Below, in pieces: positions 42,453-50,406 of a DNA stretch of 64,000 nt. Position 1 is the first letter of the stretch, and each line of letters opens with the position of its first letter. The notes beneath the pieces are model-generated. The model was not told the DNA's origin, made no database searches, and saw only the letters and a list, made by a program, of their open reading frames with translations. The position numbers were made by a program, and so were the translations under genes. Origin of the DNA: Marinarcus sediminis (lineage in GTDB: Bacteria > Campylobacterota > Campylobacteria > Campylobacterales > Arcobacteraceae). The stretch spans positions 1,240,001 to 1,304,000 of the forward strand of contig NZ_CP182357.1 of assembly GCF_048571275.1 (NCBI RefSeq), read 5' to 3'.

Positions 42453-44771
42453 ATGATACATATTAAACGATATAATGTACTGATGGAGTTCTCTTTGTTA
42501 AAATACTTTTTAATGTTTTTTTTATTGATACAGACACTTTATGCACAAAATCATGAGCAAGAAAAAGTCACTCTACAACTGGAGTGGAAATATCAGTTTC
42601 AATATGCTGGTTTTATCATGGCAAAAGAGAAGGGATTTTACAAAGACGTCAATTTAGAAGTGGAACTTTTAGAGTATCAAAACGGCATTGATATTGTGGA
42701 AAAAGTTTTAAATCATGAAGTTGACTTTGGTATGTCAAATAACTCTTTGATGTATAAAAATGGGGTTTTACAACCCGTTGTGTTGCTTGCTACGTATTTT
42801 CAAAAGTCTCCTTTGGTTTTTATTGCACAAAAAGGCATCAACTCTCCTGTGGATTTTGTGGGTAAAACCATCATGGGTACGGATGATGAGTTAAGCAACA
42901 GCTCTTTATCTCTGCTTTTAGAGCATTTTTTTATCAGTGGTAAAAACGCATTTATTGTGCCACATAGCTTTAACATAGATGATTTTATCAATAAAGATGT
43001 TGATGTTATGAGTGCATTTACTTCAAATCAACTCTATGTACTTGATAAATTGAACGTTCCTTATAATATTATTAATCCAGCGCAATATGGGTTTATTACC
43101 AATGCATCAAATTTGTTCAGTACTTATGAAGAGGCGGTGAAAAATCCTGCAAAAATTGAAAACTTTTTAAGTGCAACCAAACGAGGGTGGGAGTATGCTT
43201 TTGCACACTTGGATGAAACCATTCATGTGATACATGACAAATACAAATCCCAAAAATCTATTGAAGCACTTCTGTATGAAGCCAATGTGACCAAAGATTT
43301 GATGTTACTTGGTTTATATGACATTGGAGAGACCAACAAAGAGTTGGCAATGCGAACATACAAACAGTTGGTTAAAAGCGAAAAAGTGTTTCCTCATCAG
43401 ATACAAGGGTATTTTACGTTTAAAGATATTCAAGATGCTTTTAAAAACTATTTGGTCAGTTTTACACAAGTTGAAAAAGGATATTTACTCAAAAAAGGTG
43501 TTTTGAAACTTTGTGTTGACCCAGATTGGATGCCTTTTGAGAGTATTCATAATGGAAAGTATGTGGGTATTTCTTCAGATATTTTTAAATTAATTCAGCA
43601 AAATTTAGACATCAATATGGAACTTTATCCCACAAAAACTTGGGCACAAAGTATGGAAGCTGCAAAAAAAAGAGAGTGTGATATTTTTACTCTGGCATCA
43701 CAAACCCCCGATCGCTCTGAATATATGAATTTTACCGATTCGTATATTGACCTGCCTATTGTTATGGCAACACAAGTGAATAAAGCTTTTGTAGATAATT
43801 TTTATGCGTTAGAAAATAAAAAAATTGGTGCAGTCAAAGGGTATGCCATTGCTCAAATTATGAAGAGTCGTTATCCTAATATTGAAGTGGTTGAAGTGGA
43901 TAATATTACTCAAGGGCTCCAACTTGTTGAGTCAGGAAAACTTTATGGATATGTCGATAACTTGATGGTCATTGCTTATTATATACAAAAAGATTTTACC
44001 CGTATGCTTAAAATATCATCACGTTTAAATGAAAATGTGGAATTGGCAATTGGTACACGAAACGATGAGCCTTTATTGCACAATATTTTCCAAAAACTCA
44101 TTCGCAGCGTCAGTGAAACAGAGAAACAAAAAATATATAATCAATGGGTTTCTGTTGAAGAGAGTGTTGACATCAATTACTCTCTTGTATATCAAATCAT
44201 TGGGTTATTTTTGCTCTTATTGGCATTTTTTTTATATCACTATTCGCAGTTAAGAAAATACAATCATTTATTAAAGCTGCAATCTCATACGGATACGTTA
44301 ACACAACTGAGTAACCGACTCAAACTTGATGAAGTTTTGAGTGAGAATTATAACTTAGCGGTTCGATACAACCAAACGTGTGGGATTATTCTTTTGGACA
44401 TTGATGACTTTAAACTCATCAATGATACGTATGGGCATCTCATGGGAGATGAGGTGTTAAAAAAGATGGCAAACGTGTTGAAACAGCATGTGAGAAATAC
44501 CGATGTTGTTGGTCGATGGGGAGGAGAAGAGTTTTTGATTATTTGTCCTAACACCTCCATTGAAAATCTGGAGAACCTTGCGGTGAATTTACGAAAAAAA
44601 ATAGAAGTAATGCATGTGGGTGAAGTTAAAAAAATAAGTGCGAGTTTTGGTGTTGGTTTAATTGACCCAGAGCAAGATATAGAAAAATTGCTTCAGGCCA
44701 TTGATGAAGCCTTATATTATGTAAAGAAAAATGGGAAAAACCAAGTCAGACGAGTCACTGCCTCAGTTTAA
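42453..44771 (+). CDS. Diguanylate cyclase with NMT1/THI5 and SBP_bac_3 sensor domains
   Basis: 772 residues (the start could also be the ATG at 42483; neither has a clear ribosome site). Signal/anchor at about 14-31. An NMT1/THI5-like domain (about 38-330; LQLEWKYQFQYAGFIMAKEKG part) is followed by an amino-acid-binding-type SBP_bac_3 domain (about 345-570), a membrane helix at 577-594 and a GGDEF domain. GGEEF (690-694) and an I-site RNTD (681-684) are intact, so it should make c-di-GMP with product inhibition, probably in response to periplasmic pyrimidine-like and amino-acid-like ligands. Confidence 0.88.
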   Translation: MIHIKRYNVLMEFSLLKYFLMFFLLIQTLYAQNHEQEKVTLQLEWKYQFQYAGFIMAKEKGFYKDVNLEVELLEYQNGIDIVEKVLNHEVDFGMSNNSLMYKNGVLQPVVLLATYFQKSPLVFIAQKGINSPVDFVGKTIMGTDDELSNSSLSLLLEHFFISGKNAFIVPHSFNIDDFINKDVDVMSAFTSNQLYVLDKLNVPYNIINPAQYGFITNASNLFSTYEEAVKNPAKIENFLSATKRGWEYAFAHLDETIHVIHDKYKSQKSIEALLYEANVTKDLMLLGLYDIGETNKELAMRTYKQLVKSEKVFPHQIQGYFTFKDIQDAFKNYLVSFTQVEKGYLLKKGVLKLCVDPDWMPFESIHNGKYVGISSDIFKLIQQNLDINMELYPTKTWAQSMEAAKKRECDIFTLASQTPDRSEYMNFTDSYIDLPIVMATQVNKAFVDNFYALENKKIGAVKGYAIAQIMKSRYPNIEVVEVDNITQGLQLVESGKLYGYVDNLMVIAYYIQKDFTRMLKISSRLNENVELAIGTRNDEPLLHNIFQKLIRSVSETEKQKIYNQWVSVEESVDINYSLVYQIIGLFLLLLAFFLYHYSQLRKYNHLLKLQSHTDTLTQLSNRLKLDEVLSENYNLAVRYNQTCGIILLDIDDFKLINDTYGHLMGDEVLKKMANVLKQHVRNTDVVGRWGGEEFLIICPNTSIENLENLAVNLRKKIEVMHVGEVKKISASFGVGLIDPEQDIEKLLQAIDEALYYVKKNGKNQVRRVTASV

Positions 44772-45497
44772 AACCACTTCATCAAAATCACTTCGGGTGT
44801 TTTTGATGGGTCTGTTTTTGCTGCCTTTTGTAGTATAGACAAATGATATTTTAGGCGTATCGGTGTTATTTTTATTGGCGTGATGAAGAGTCTTACAATG
44901 AAATAAAACCACATCCCCTTTGGATAAATTGGAGTGCACTTTTTGTTTGATGAGTTCAATATTTTTAGGGTGATTATCTAAAAAATTGCTTTGTTCATCA
45001 AACTGCTCTTTTGAAAGTGTAATTTTGTGAGAACCGGGGATAAACTCTAAAAGACCATTCTCTAAATACTCCTCTCCCAAGGCCAACCAAACTGAAATTA
45101 AATTATCCGTTTCATAGTTCCAATAGCGCACATCTTGGTGCCAAAATGTTCTTGAACTCTCTTTGGGCATTTTGGTCATGATTGAGTTGTGATGGGCTAA
45201 CGTTAAGACAGGGGTGTCGTTTAAAAGTGTTTTTAAACATGCTGCAATATCGGGATTGGTCATCCATGTTTTGAATATGGTTTCTCTGTTATAAACTTGT
45301 CGTAATCGTCGTACGGTAATTTTTTGATCACTGTTTTGTAAATACTCTTGCTCACTCTCTATGGGTGCTGTTTTGTTTTCTAAATGCTTTTGGGCTTTGT
45401 GCAGTATTTCATCGCACAAAGTTGAGGGGGCAAAATTTTTTAATATGATAAATCCATTTTTATGAAATTCATCGATTTGAGTTTGTGTTAATTGCAT
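44763..45497 (-). CDS. Phytanoyl-CoA dioxygenase (PhyH) family protein
   Basis: A 244-residue Fe(II)/2-oxoglutarate-type oxygenase. Iron ligands: FWHQDVRYW (His120, Asp122) and HCKTLHHA (His206). GLLEFIPGSHK is the family's core strand. PhyH members hydroxylate lipids, ectoine or small metabolites; the substrate is not inferable. Its 3' end overlaps the cyclase by nine bases. Confidence 0.85.
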   Translation of the reverse strand: MQLTQTQIDEFHKNGFIILKNFAPSTLCDEILHKAQKHLENKTAPIESEQEYLQNSDQKITVRRLRQVYNRETIFKTWMTNPDIAACLKTLLNDTPVLTLAHHNSIMTKMPKESSRTFWHQDVRYWNYETDNLISVWLALGEEYLENGLLEFIPGSHKITLSKEQFDEQSNFLDNHPKNIELIKQKVHSNLSKGDVVLFHCKTLHHANKNNTDTPKISFVYTTKGSKNRPIKNTRSDFDEVVLN

Positions 45498-45591
45498 GAC
45501 GTCTCTTGTAAAATTATTTGACGTAATTCTACTACGAGTAACGTTAAAAATAACACAGAAAGGTTAAAAGGGGTTGCAGTTCAGATTTTCA

Positions 45592-45611
45592 AAGAGTAAT
45601 ATCTTACTCTT
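45592..45611 (-). terminator. Hairpin at the 3' end of the acidic small gene
   Basis: aagagtaa (45592-45599) and ttactctt (45604-45611) with loop tatc; the stop codon is inside the stem. Weakly terminator-like. Confidence 0.4.
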
Positions 45612-45831
45612 CGAAATCTTTAAAGCCACCTTTTTTCATGTCTTCAAAATCATCGGCATCATCATCAAAGTAGTCATCATAATCTACTGTGAAAATTTTG
45701 TCGTAACCCAATTTTTGGAGTTCTATATCCAGATTTTCTTCCGTCAGTCTATTTTTAACTTTTGCAATAATTGTTTCAATGTCTTCTTCTGTAACATTGT
45801 TTGCTCTGAGTTCAAAAATAATCGAATTCAT
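45604..45831 (-). CDS. Small acidic protein of unknown function
   Basis: 75 residues; the C-terminal third is extremely acidic and aromatic (VDYDDYFDDDADDFEDM), the N-terminal half an alpha/beta segment (IIFELRANNVTEEDIETII). GAGGA lies before the ATG. No family recognised. It stands alone between the two oxygenase genes. Confidence 0.6.
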   Translation of the reverse strand: MNSIIFELRANNVTEEDIETIIAKVKNRLTEENLDIELQKLGYDKIFTVDYDDYFDDDADDFEDMKKGGFKDFEE

Positions 45832-45941
45832 ATTTATCCTCTTTTTTTACAATAATATCAGCTAAATCAGCTTAATTTAAAAATTAAAATTTTAAACCAA
45901 GATTAAATCACTCATGACTAAACCATTCAACTTATATAGGC

Positions 45942-46655
45942 TCAGTTGACAAGTGCATCGTGCCATTGCACCAATGTTAATCTATAACCACTCTTTACTT
46001 CTAAAACTTCGTGCGTAAAATATGGATTACTTAAAAATAGAACCATATCTCCTGCTTGGGGCTTTAGAGTTATATTCTTGCCATTTTCATCATATAAATA
46101 GTTAAATACTAATTCACCTCCACTAAAACTGTTAATAAGATTGCTCTCATTACAACTTGTAGTAAATAAAACAGAAGTGACCTTTCTTTGTGGTGCAACG
46201 GGTAAAAAACCAATAATAACATTGTCTTTTACCAAAACATTAGAATCGTCACTGTGTTGTTTGTAAAAACACCCTTTCGTGTACTCTAAAGTTTGAATTT
46301 TCGTTGATGTTGTTAACGCCACACTGAAAAAATCTTCTATCTCTTTTTGATGTCTCAAAAAACTCTTTTCATAAATTTTAGCATTTTTATCATCCAAATC
46401 ATAGAGTTTGGTTTTACGAATGGTCGTATCTAACGCTTCATCAAGTAAAATCTCACCCTTTTGTCTGATCTTTGCATCAATTGCATCTTGGTTTTTTTTA
46501 ACAGTTTCTACAATTTTACTACATCGGCTCTCCGATAAAAAGTTTTTTATAACCAAAAAAGGAGAGTCGTAATACGGATTGGTTAAAAGTTTTGTCTCAA
46601 TATCCAGATCAATTAAAAACTTATCACAAAATACTTTATTGCTGATTTGCACCAT
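45942..46655 (-). CDS. 2-oxoglutarate/Fe(II)-dependent oxygenase
   Basis: 237 residues with a prolyl-4-hydroxylase-like double-stranded beta-helix. Iron ligands are YKQHSDDSN (His134, Asp136) and FTHEVLEV (His215); Arg225 in SGYRLTLVQW would bind 2-oxoglutarate. GGELVF and PQAGDMVLF are typical core strands. Substrate unknown. Three bases separate it from the SnoaL-like gene, indicating an operon. Confidence 0.85.
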   Translation of the reverse strand: MVQISNKVFCDKFLIDLDIETKLLTNPYYDSPFLVIKNFLSESRCSKIVETVKKNQDAIDAKIRQKGEILLDEALDTTIRKTKLYDLDDKNAKIYEKSFLRHQKEIEDFFSVALTTSTKIQTLEYTKGCFYKQHSDDSNVLVKDNVIIGFLPVAPQRKVTSVLFTTSCNESNLINSFSGGELVFNYLYDENGKNITLKPQAGDMVLFLSNPYFTHEVLEVKSGYRLTLVQWHDALVN

Positions 46656-46658
46656 GGG

Positions 46659-47063
46659 TTACTGCAATTGTTTGTTCAGACTGTTTAAATCTCCCAAAAC
46701 CCATACGTCAATAATTTTTCCATCTTTAAATTTAAAAAATGAGGCACCATTATATTTGATTCTATTCCCTGTTGGCTCAAAATTAAATATCTTTCCTTTG
46801 TGGGTTCCATTATAAATTGCACGTACTGCAATATAATCACCCTCACAAATCATAAGTTCAATTCCATGAAACAGATTTGGAATACCAGTTAATATATTGT
46901 CCATATACTCTTCAAACTCTTTTTTCCCCACGGCATTAATGTCTAAAGAGCCATGAAACGTGATATTATCATCAAAAAGTATATCAATATACTCTTTGTT
47001 GTTTTTGTTCCATAACTCTTCGTAATAGACTTTAACTAAGTCGCGATTTGATTTAATGTTCAT
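46659..47063 (-). CDS. SnoaL-like / NTF2-fold protein
   Basis: A 134-residue NTF2-like protein: VKVYYEELWN helix, FHGSLDINAVGKKEF, and a C-terminal FFKFKDGKIIDVWVLGD strand. SnoaL-type proteins are cyclases or ester isomerases, but many are binding proteins. First gene of a two-gene unit with the oxygenase. Confidence 0.78.
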   Translation of the reverse strand: MNIKSNRDLVKVYYEELWNKNNKEYIDILFDDNITFHGSLDINAVGKKEFEEYMDNILTGIPNLFHGIELMICEGDYIAVRAIYNGTHKGKIFNFEPTGNRIKYNGASFFKFKDGKIIDVWVLGDLNSLNKQLQ

Positions 47064-47159
47064 AATTTCCTTCTTTGTAAATTTAAAAATGCACCGCTAA
47101 AATAATTCTAGCATTTTTTTGAATAAAACTGATATTAAAATGGACTCAAATGCTCTATT

Positions 47160-48275
47160 TTAATGTTTCGTTTTTTTCTGTTTTATATAAATATTTTTCA
47201 ATATAAATAAAACGGTTTTAATGGATAAAATCGACGCAGTCTCTTCTACGGTATGATAGCCCGTTGTTGGTATTTGCAAGGTTGTTCCTTGAATACTGCC
47301 TCGTGATTCTTTTATAATTCTTCCAAGCTCTGTACTTCCTAATGACAACATCGATTGGTTGTGTTCCAGTCGAAGTTTGTTTTTCTCTTGAATATAGGTG
47401 TCTTTACAAGAAAAATCAATGCTGTATTGATGGCAAAAGTTTTTCAAAGTTTTGAGTAACGGAGACTTAAATCTGGCGTTGGCATCTCTGTTTCTTAAAA
47501 CGATTTGTTGAACATCTGCTTCTTTTCTTGAATCGTATGGACTGGTATCTAAAACCAACAGTTCATTGGTGGTCAGTTTGTTTTTTCTGAACCACTCATA
47601 GATATATCTCCATGATTTTCCTGCCTCTTCTTGTGCGGTAAAAAATGCCGTACCTTCATATCCATTTTGGTATAAATAGATAATAATAGCAGCACTGATG
47701 ACGTTGTCAAGTTGAGCACTGAGTAATCCTTTGTCATTTTTTAATTTATCGGTGAATGCCACAGGCGTACCTGGAAGCAAATGCGACAAACCTTCTATGT
47801 CAAAAATCAAGTTGTTGATCTCTGGACACATATAGGCATTTTTGATTTCACCAATACCTAAATAACTCCCACCCCAAGGTTCATATGCTTGAACTTTTTG
47901 GTTCAAATATCTTGAAGTGATTAATTGAAATGTTTGTTCAGATACTGAATTCCCCGTTAAATCTGATCGGTTTTTTGCTAAAAAAGCTGCAAATTGGAAC
48001 TCATTTGGCCCCGTACATACTAAACCATGTCGGTCGATGTGAGCACTGAGCATTCCATGATTTGGGCTTTTCCCTTGAGCGACCAACAGACCATCATAAT
48101 AATGGGTTTGGATACCTAACTCTTCTAACTCTCTTTTTAAATATAGAAAGAATGAGTGTTCTGATCCAATGACCGAGGGAATTCGGATTAACTGTTTTAA
48201 CATATCCAAAAATGAAACAAAGTTTTTAATGGATTCAATTTCTTCTAAAGACTCTTTTTTGTTCAGTTTATTCAT
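47160..48275 (-). CDS. M42/M20-like zinc aminopeptidase
   Basis: A 371-residue co-catalytic metallopeptidase. Candidate metal ligands are SAHIDRHG, LSAQLDNVIS, TAQEEAG and LDTSPYD, with TGYHTVEET near the C-terminus as in M42 endoglucanase-like aminopeptidases. It overlaps the next upstream small gene by four bases, so they are co-expressed. Confidence 0.78.
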   Translation of the reverse strand: MNKLNKKESLEEIESIKNFVSFLDMLKQLIRIPSVIGSEHSFFLYLKRELEELGIQTHYYDGLLVAQGKSPNHGMLSAHIDRHGLVCTGPNEFQFAAFLAKNRSDLTGNSVSEQTFQLITSRYLNQKVQAYEPWGGSYLGIGEIKNAYMCPEINNLIFDIEGLSHLLPGTPVAFTDKLKNDKGLLSAQLDNVISAAIIIYLYQNGYEGTAFFTAQEEAGKSWRYIYEWFRKNKLTTNELLVLDTSPYDSRKEADVQQIVLRNRDANARFKSPLLKTLKNFCHQYSIDFSCKDTYIQEKNKLRLEHNQSMLSLGSTELGRIIKESRGSIQGTTLQIPTTGYHTVEETASILSIKTVLFILKNIYIKQKKTKH

Positions 48276-48463
48276 TTTTTACTTATTACTTTATCTGCCA
48301 AAGTTGCCAAGTTCTCTAAGCTTAATTTGACAGTTGATCTCATTATCTCTTCAAAAGTTAATTTATTTTCAATAACCAACATTGAAGCTTTATCCATGTC
48401 ATGATCGTATTTCATGTAATATACAATTTGTTTGACCAGACCTGCTAATAAACCAGAATTCAT
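48272..48463 (-). CDS. Small protein of unknown function, paralogue of the 49086 gene
   Basis: 63 residues, all-helical. It shares with the 77-residue protein at 49086-49319 the pattern: D-x-D-x-A...I-x-N/H-K/H-L-T, I-x-x-(S/K)-T-x-K-L, then L-A-x-L-A-D near the end. No known family. Four-base overlap with the peptidase gene suggests translational coupling. Confidence 0.6.
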   Translation of the reverse strand: MNSGLLAGLVKQIVYYMKYDHDMDKASMLVIENKLTFEEIMRSTVKLSLENLATLADKVISKK

Positions 48464-48501
48464 TCTATTCTCCTATACATATGTAGAATAAGGCGAACAA
48501 T

Positions 48502-48726
48502 TTACTCTTTTTTCTCTTTTTGAATCAGACACTCTTCATAAATCGCTTCACACTTAGAATAACACTCTGTATTTTCAGTATCTTTCTCATCACATTTTAC
48601 AATGCAGTTATCATACAATAGATCACATTCGTCATTGTTGACTTGAACATCTTCACTGACTTTAAAATCATCTGCGCTAAAGGCAAGATTAAAAAGGACA
48701 CACACAATAAATAGATATTTTAACAT
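48502..48726 (-). CDS. Small exported cysteine-rich helical-hairpin protein
   Basis: 74 residues: a signal peptide to about FSA (residue 17), then six cysteines in the mirror pattern C-x6-C-x3-C-x9-C-x3-C-x6-C. The two C-x3-C pairs on predicted helices would lock a helical hairpin, as in CHCH or Sel1-like small proteins. Probably periplasmic and disulfide-bonded. Function unknown. Confidence 0.6.
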   Translation of the reverse strand: MLKYLFIVCVLFNLAFSADDFKVSEDVQVNNDECDLLYDNCIVKCDEKDTENTECYSKCEAIYEECLIQKEKKE

Positions 48727-49085
48727 TCATACCTCGTTTAACTCAATCATAAGTTTAATTTGTTAGTATAAACGCACTCTTTTTATAGAGCACAACAATT
48801 ATTCCTAAGAACAAACAACCCGCACCGCCAAATGCTTTTGATAGGTTTTTAGGAATACTTCAGAACACATCCTTATTCTACTTACGAATTATAAACTAAA
48901 AGTGAAAAAAAAATCTAAAAAAAATCTTAAAAAAATATTTTTTTCAAAAAATGCCTATTTTATGGCACTGCTTTTTCCAAATTTTTTTATTTTTTTTCAA
49001 AAAAAAGCTTGCTTTAAATAAAAAAATAAAATAAAAAAAATATTTTTTTACTTTTTTGTTCCTTTGTTGATTTTCAGGGGGTTCG
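48727..49085. other. Gene-free A-tract region with a possible stem-loop
   Basis: 359 bases. ATTCCTAA (48801-48808) and TTAGGAAT (48849-48856) could pair around a 40-base loop containing the locally GC-rich caacccgcaccgcc. From 48905 to 49060 the sequence is long runs of A and T. Three A-runs centred near 48909, 48921 and 48932 are spaced by about 11.5 bases, which favours bent DNA. No coding frame supported. It forms the promoter side of the cysteine-rich gene. Confidence 0.45.
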
Positions 49086-49319
49086 TTACGACTTTAATTT
49101 GTTCATACTGTCAGCTAATTTTGCAATATCAAATATGTTAAGCTTCATTGTTTTTGCAATAATATGATTCAGTGTAAGATGATTTGAAATGGCAATTTGT
49201 GCAGCTGCATCAAAATCGGAGTTGTGTTTTATTATCTTAATAATTTCATAAATGACATCATATTCGGGGTCAGAATACCGATAAGTGCTTTTTTGAATAT
49301 CACTTTGTTCTTTGTTCAC
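49086..49319 (-). CDS. Small protein of unknown function, paralogue of the 48272 gene
   Basis: 77 residues, all-helical, with an N-terminal polar segment (KSTYRYSDPEYD) then a body aligned to the 63-residue protein at 48272 (FDAAAQIAISNHLTLNHIIAKT part; KLNIFDIAKLADSM). No recognised family. The two copies lie within 1.1 kb, both on the minus strand, so they may derive from a local duplication. Confidence 0.6.
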   Translation of the reverse strand: MNKEQSDIQKSTYRYSDPEYDVIYEIIKIIKHNSDFDAAAQIAISNHLTLNHIIAKTMKLNIFDIAKLADSMNKLKS

Positions 49320-49379
49320 TTTAAAGCTCCAAAAGCAGAAATTTTTTTATGTGAAATTATATTCCAATTTTAGAGATTT

Positions 49380-50315
49380 TTAGATTTTATTGACAACAAT
49401 AAGGTATTTACCCGCATATTTTATTTTTAAAGGCATCTGCTCTGGCGAAATATCTTGAGGTAAAAGATGGCTTTTATTGAGATTGTTTTTGTGTAACACC
49501 AGATTTTCATCTAAAAAAAGATTTAATTCATGGGTAATTCTGATGCAACCATGTGAATTGGGAATTCCCATGGGTTTACTTGATTCATGTGAATGCATTG
49601 CAAACTCTAAATAGTCGGTAATGAGTTTCCAATCTTTTTTATTTTCCAGTTTATTTTTAAAAGCATCAAAACTGTTGTATCGTACGGATTTTTGTTTTCC
49701 AAAATAGAAAACAAATCTTCCTTTTTGCCCATAAGCCAGTACGCTTTTATCTTCATTGTATTTCCCATCTGAACGCCAACCTTTAAGGTTTTCAAAAATG
49801 CCAGTAGGGGTTTGTAAGAAATGATCCTCGCCTGCTTTTGTCTCACTCTCTTTATTAATATCTCCACTTGAAACAAAATCCGATCCAATGAGGTATATTT
49901 CATGGGTATCGTTATCATAAAGCGTTACGGTGATGAGTTGTTTGGATAAATCCAAGAGAGTGATAAATTGAGACTTTAGTATCTTTTTTTCGTCAATGAG
50001 TTTAAAGATGTTTTTTTGAACGCCTTGAAAATATTCATTTGAGAGTTGAGTTTTGTTGTGTTTTTTTACTAAATCCTCTTGGAGTGCTTGATTAGCGCTT
50101 GTACTCTCCCATGTTTTAAGTCGAGCAATCTGTTTATCTACACAGTTGTCATCTGATAAAAGACAATTTTTTTCTAAAAAGAGTCTGAAATGTTTTTTAA
50201 AGATATTTTTTTCTAATACATTGTGTGAAAACTCATTTTGAAAAGCAGTGATTTCATCTGAATTTGCAAAAAGATATAAGTGGCTAAAGAGCAGTAAAAG
50301 TAAAAATTTTTTCAT
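49380..50315 (-). CDS. Periplasmic L,D-transpeptidase (YkuD domain)
   Basis: 311 residues with a signal peptide to about FA-NS (residue 18). The YkuD catalytic motif is MHSHESSKPMGIPNSHGCIR with Cys257 (HGCIR); the region TPTGIFENLKG is also typical. Acts on peptidoglycan stem peptides, making 3-3 links or trimming, as in the Campylobacter cell-shape enzymes Pgp/Csd6-like proteins. Helical N-terminal region unassigned. Confidence 0.87.
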   Translation of the reverse strand: MKKFLLLLLFSHLYLFANSDEITAFQNEFSHNVLEKNIFKKHFRLFLEKNCLLSDDNCVDKQIARLKTWESTSANQALQEDLVKKHNKTQLSNEYFQGVQKNIFKLIDEKKILKSQFITLLDLSKQLITVTLYDNDTHEIYLIGSDFVSSGDINKESETKAGEDHFLQTPTGIFENLKGWRSDGKYNEDKSVLAYGQKGRFVFYFGKQKSVRYNSFDAFKNKLENKKDWKLITDYLEFAMHSHESSKPMGIPNSHGCIRITHELNLFLDENLVLHKNNLNKSHLLPQDISPEQMPLKIKYAGKYLIVVNKI

Positions 50316-50406
50316 CTGGGTATTGTATCAAGAAGTGATATAAATTTATGATAAAAAAAGGGAAAAAGTTTGACTTTTCCCCTTTTTAAATGAAAAAAAT
50401 CGATGC

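Noticed and set aside
45574..45855. 93-residue plus-strand frame opposite the acidic protein
   Set aside because: Complement of the Asp/Glu-rich minus-strand gene; the apparent hydrophobic protein is an artefact of antisense acidic codons.
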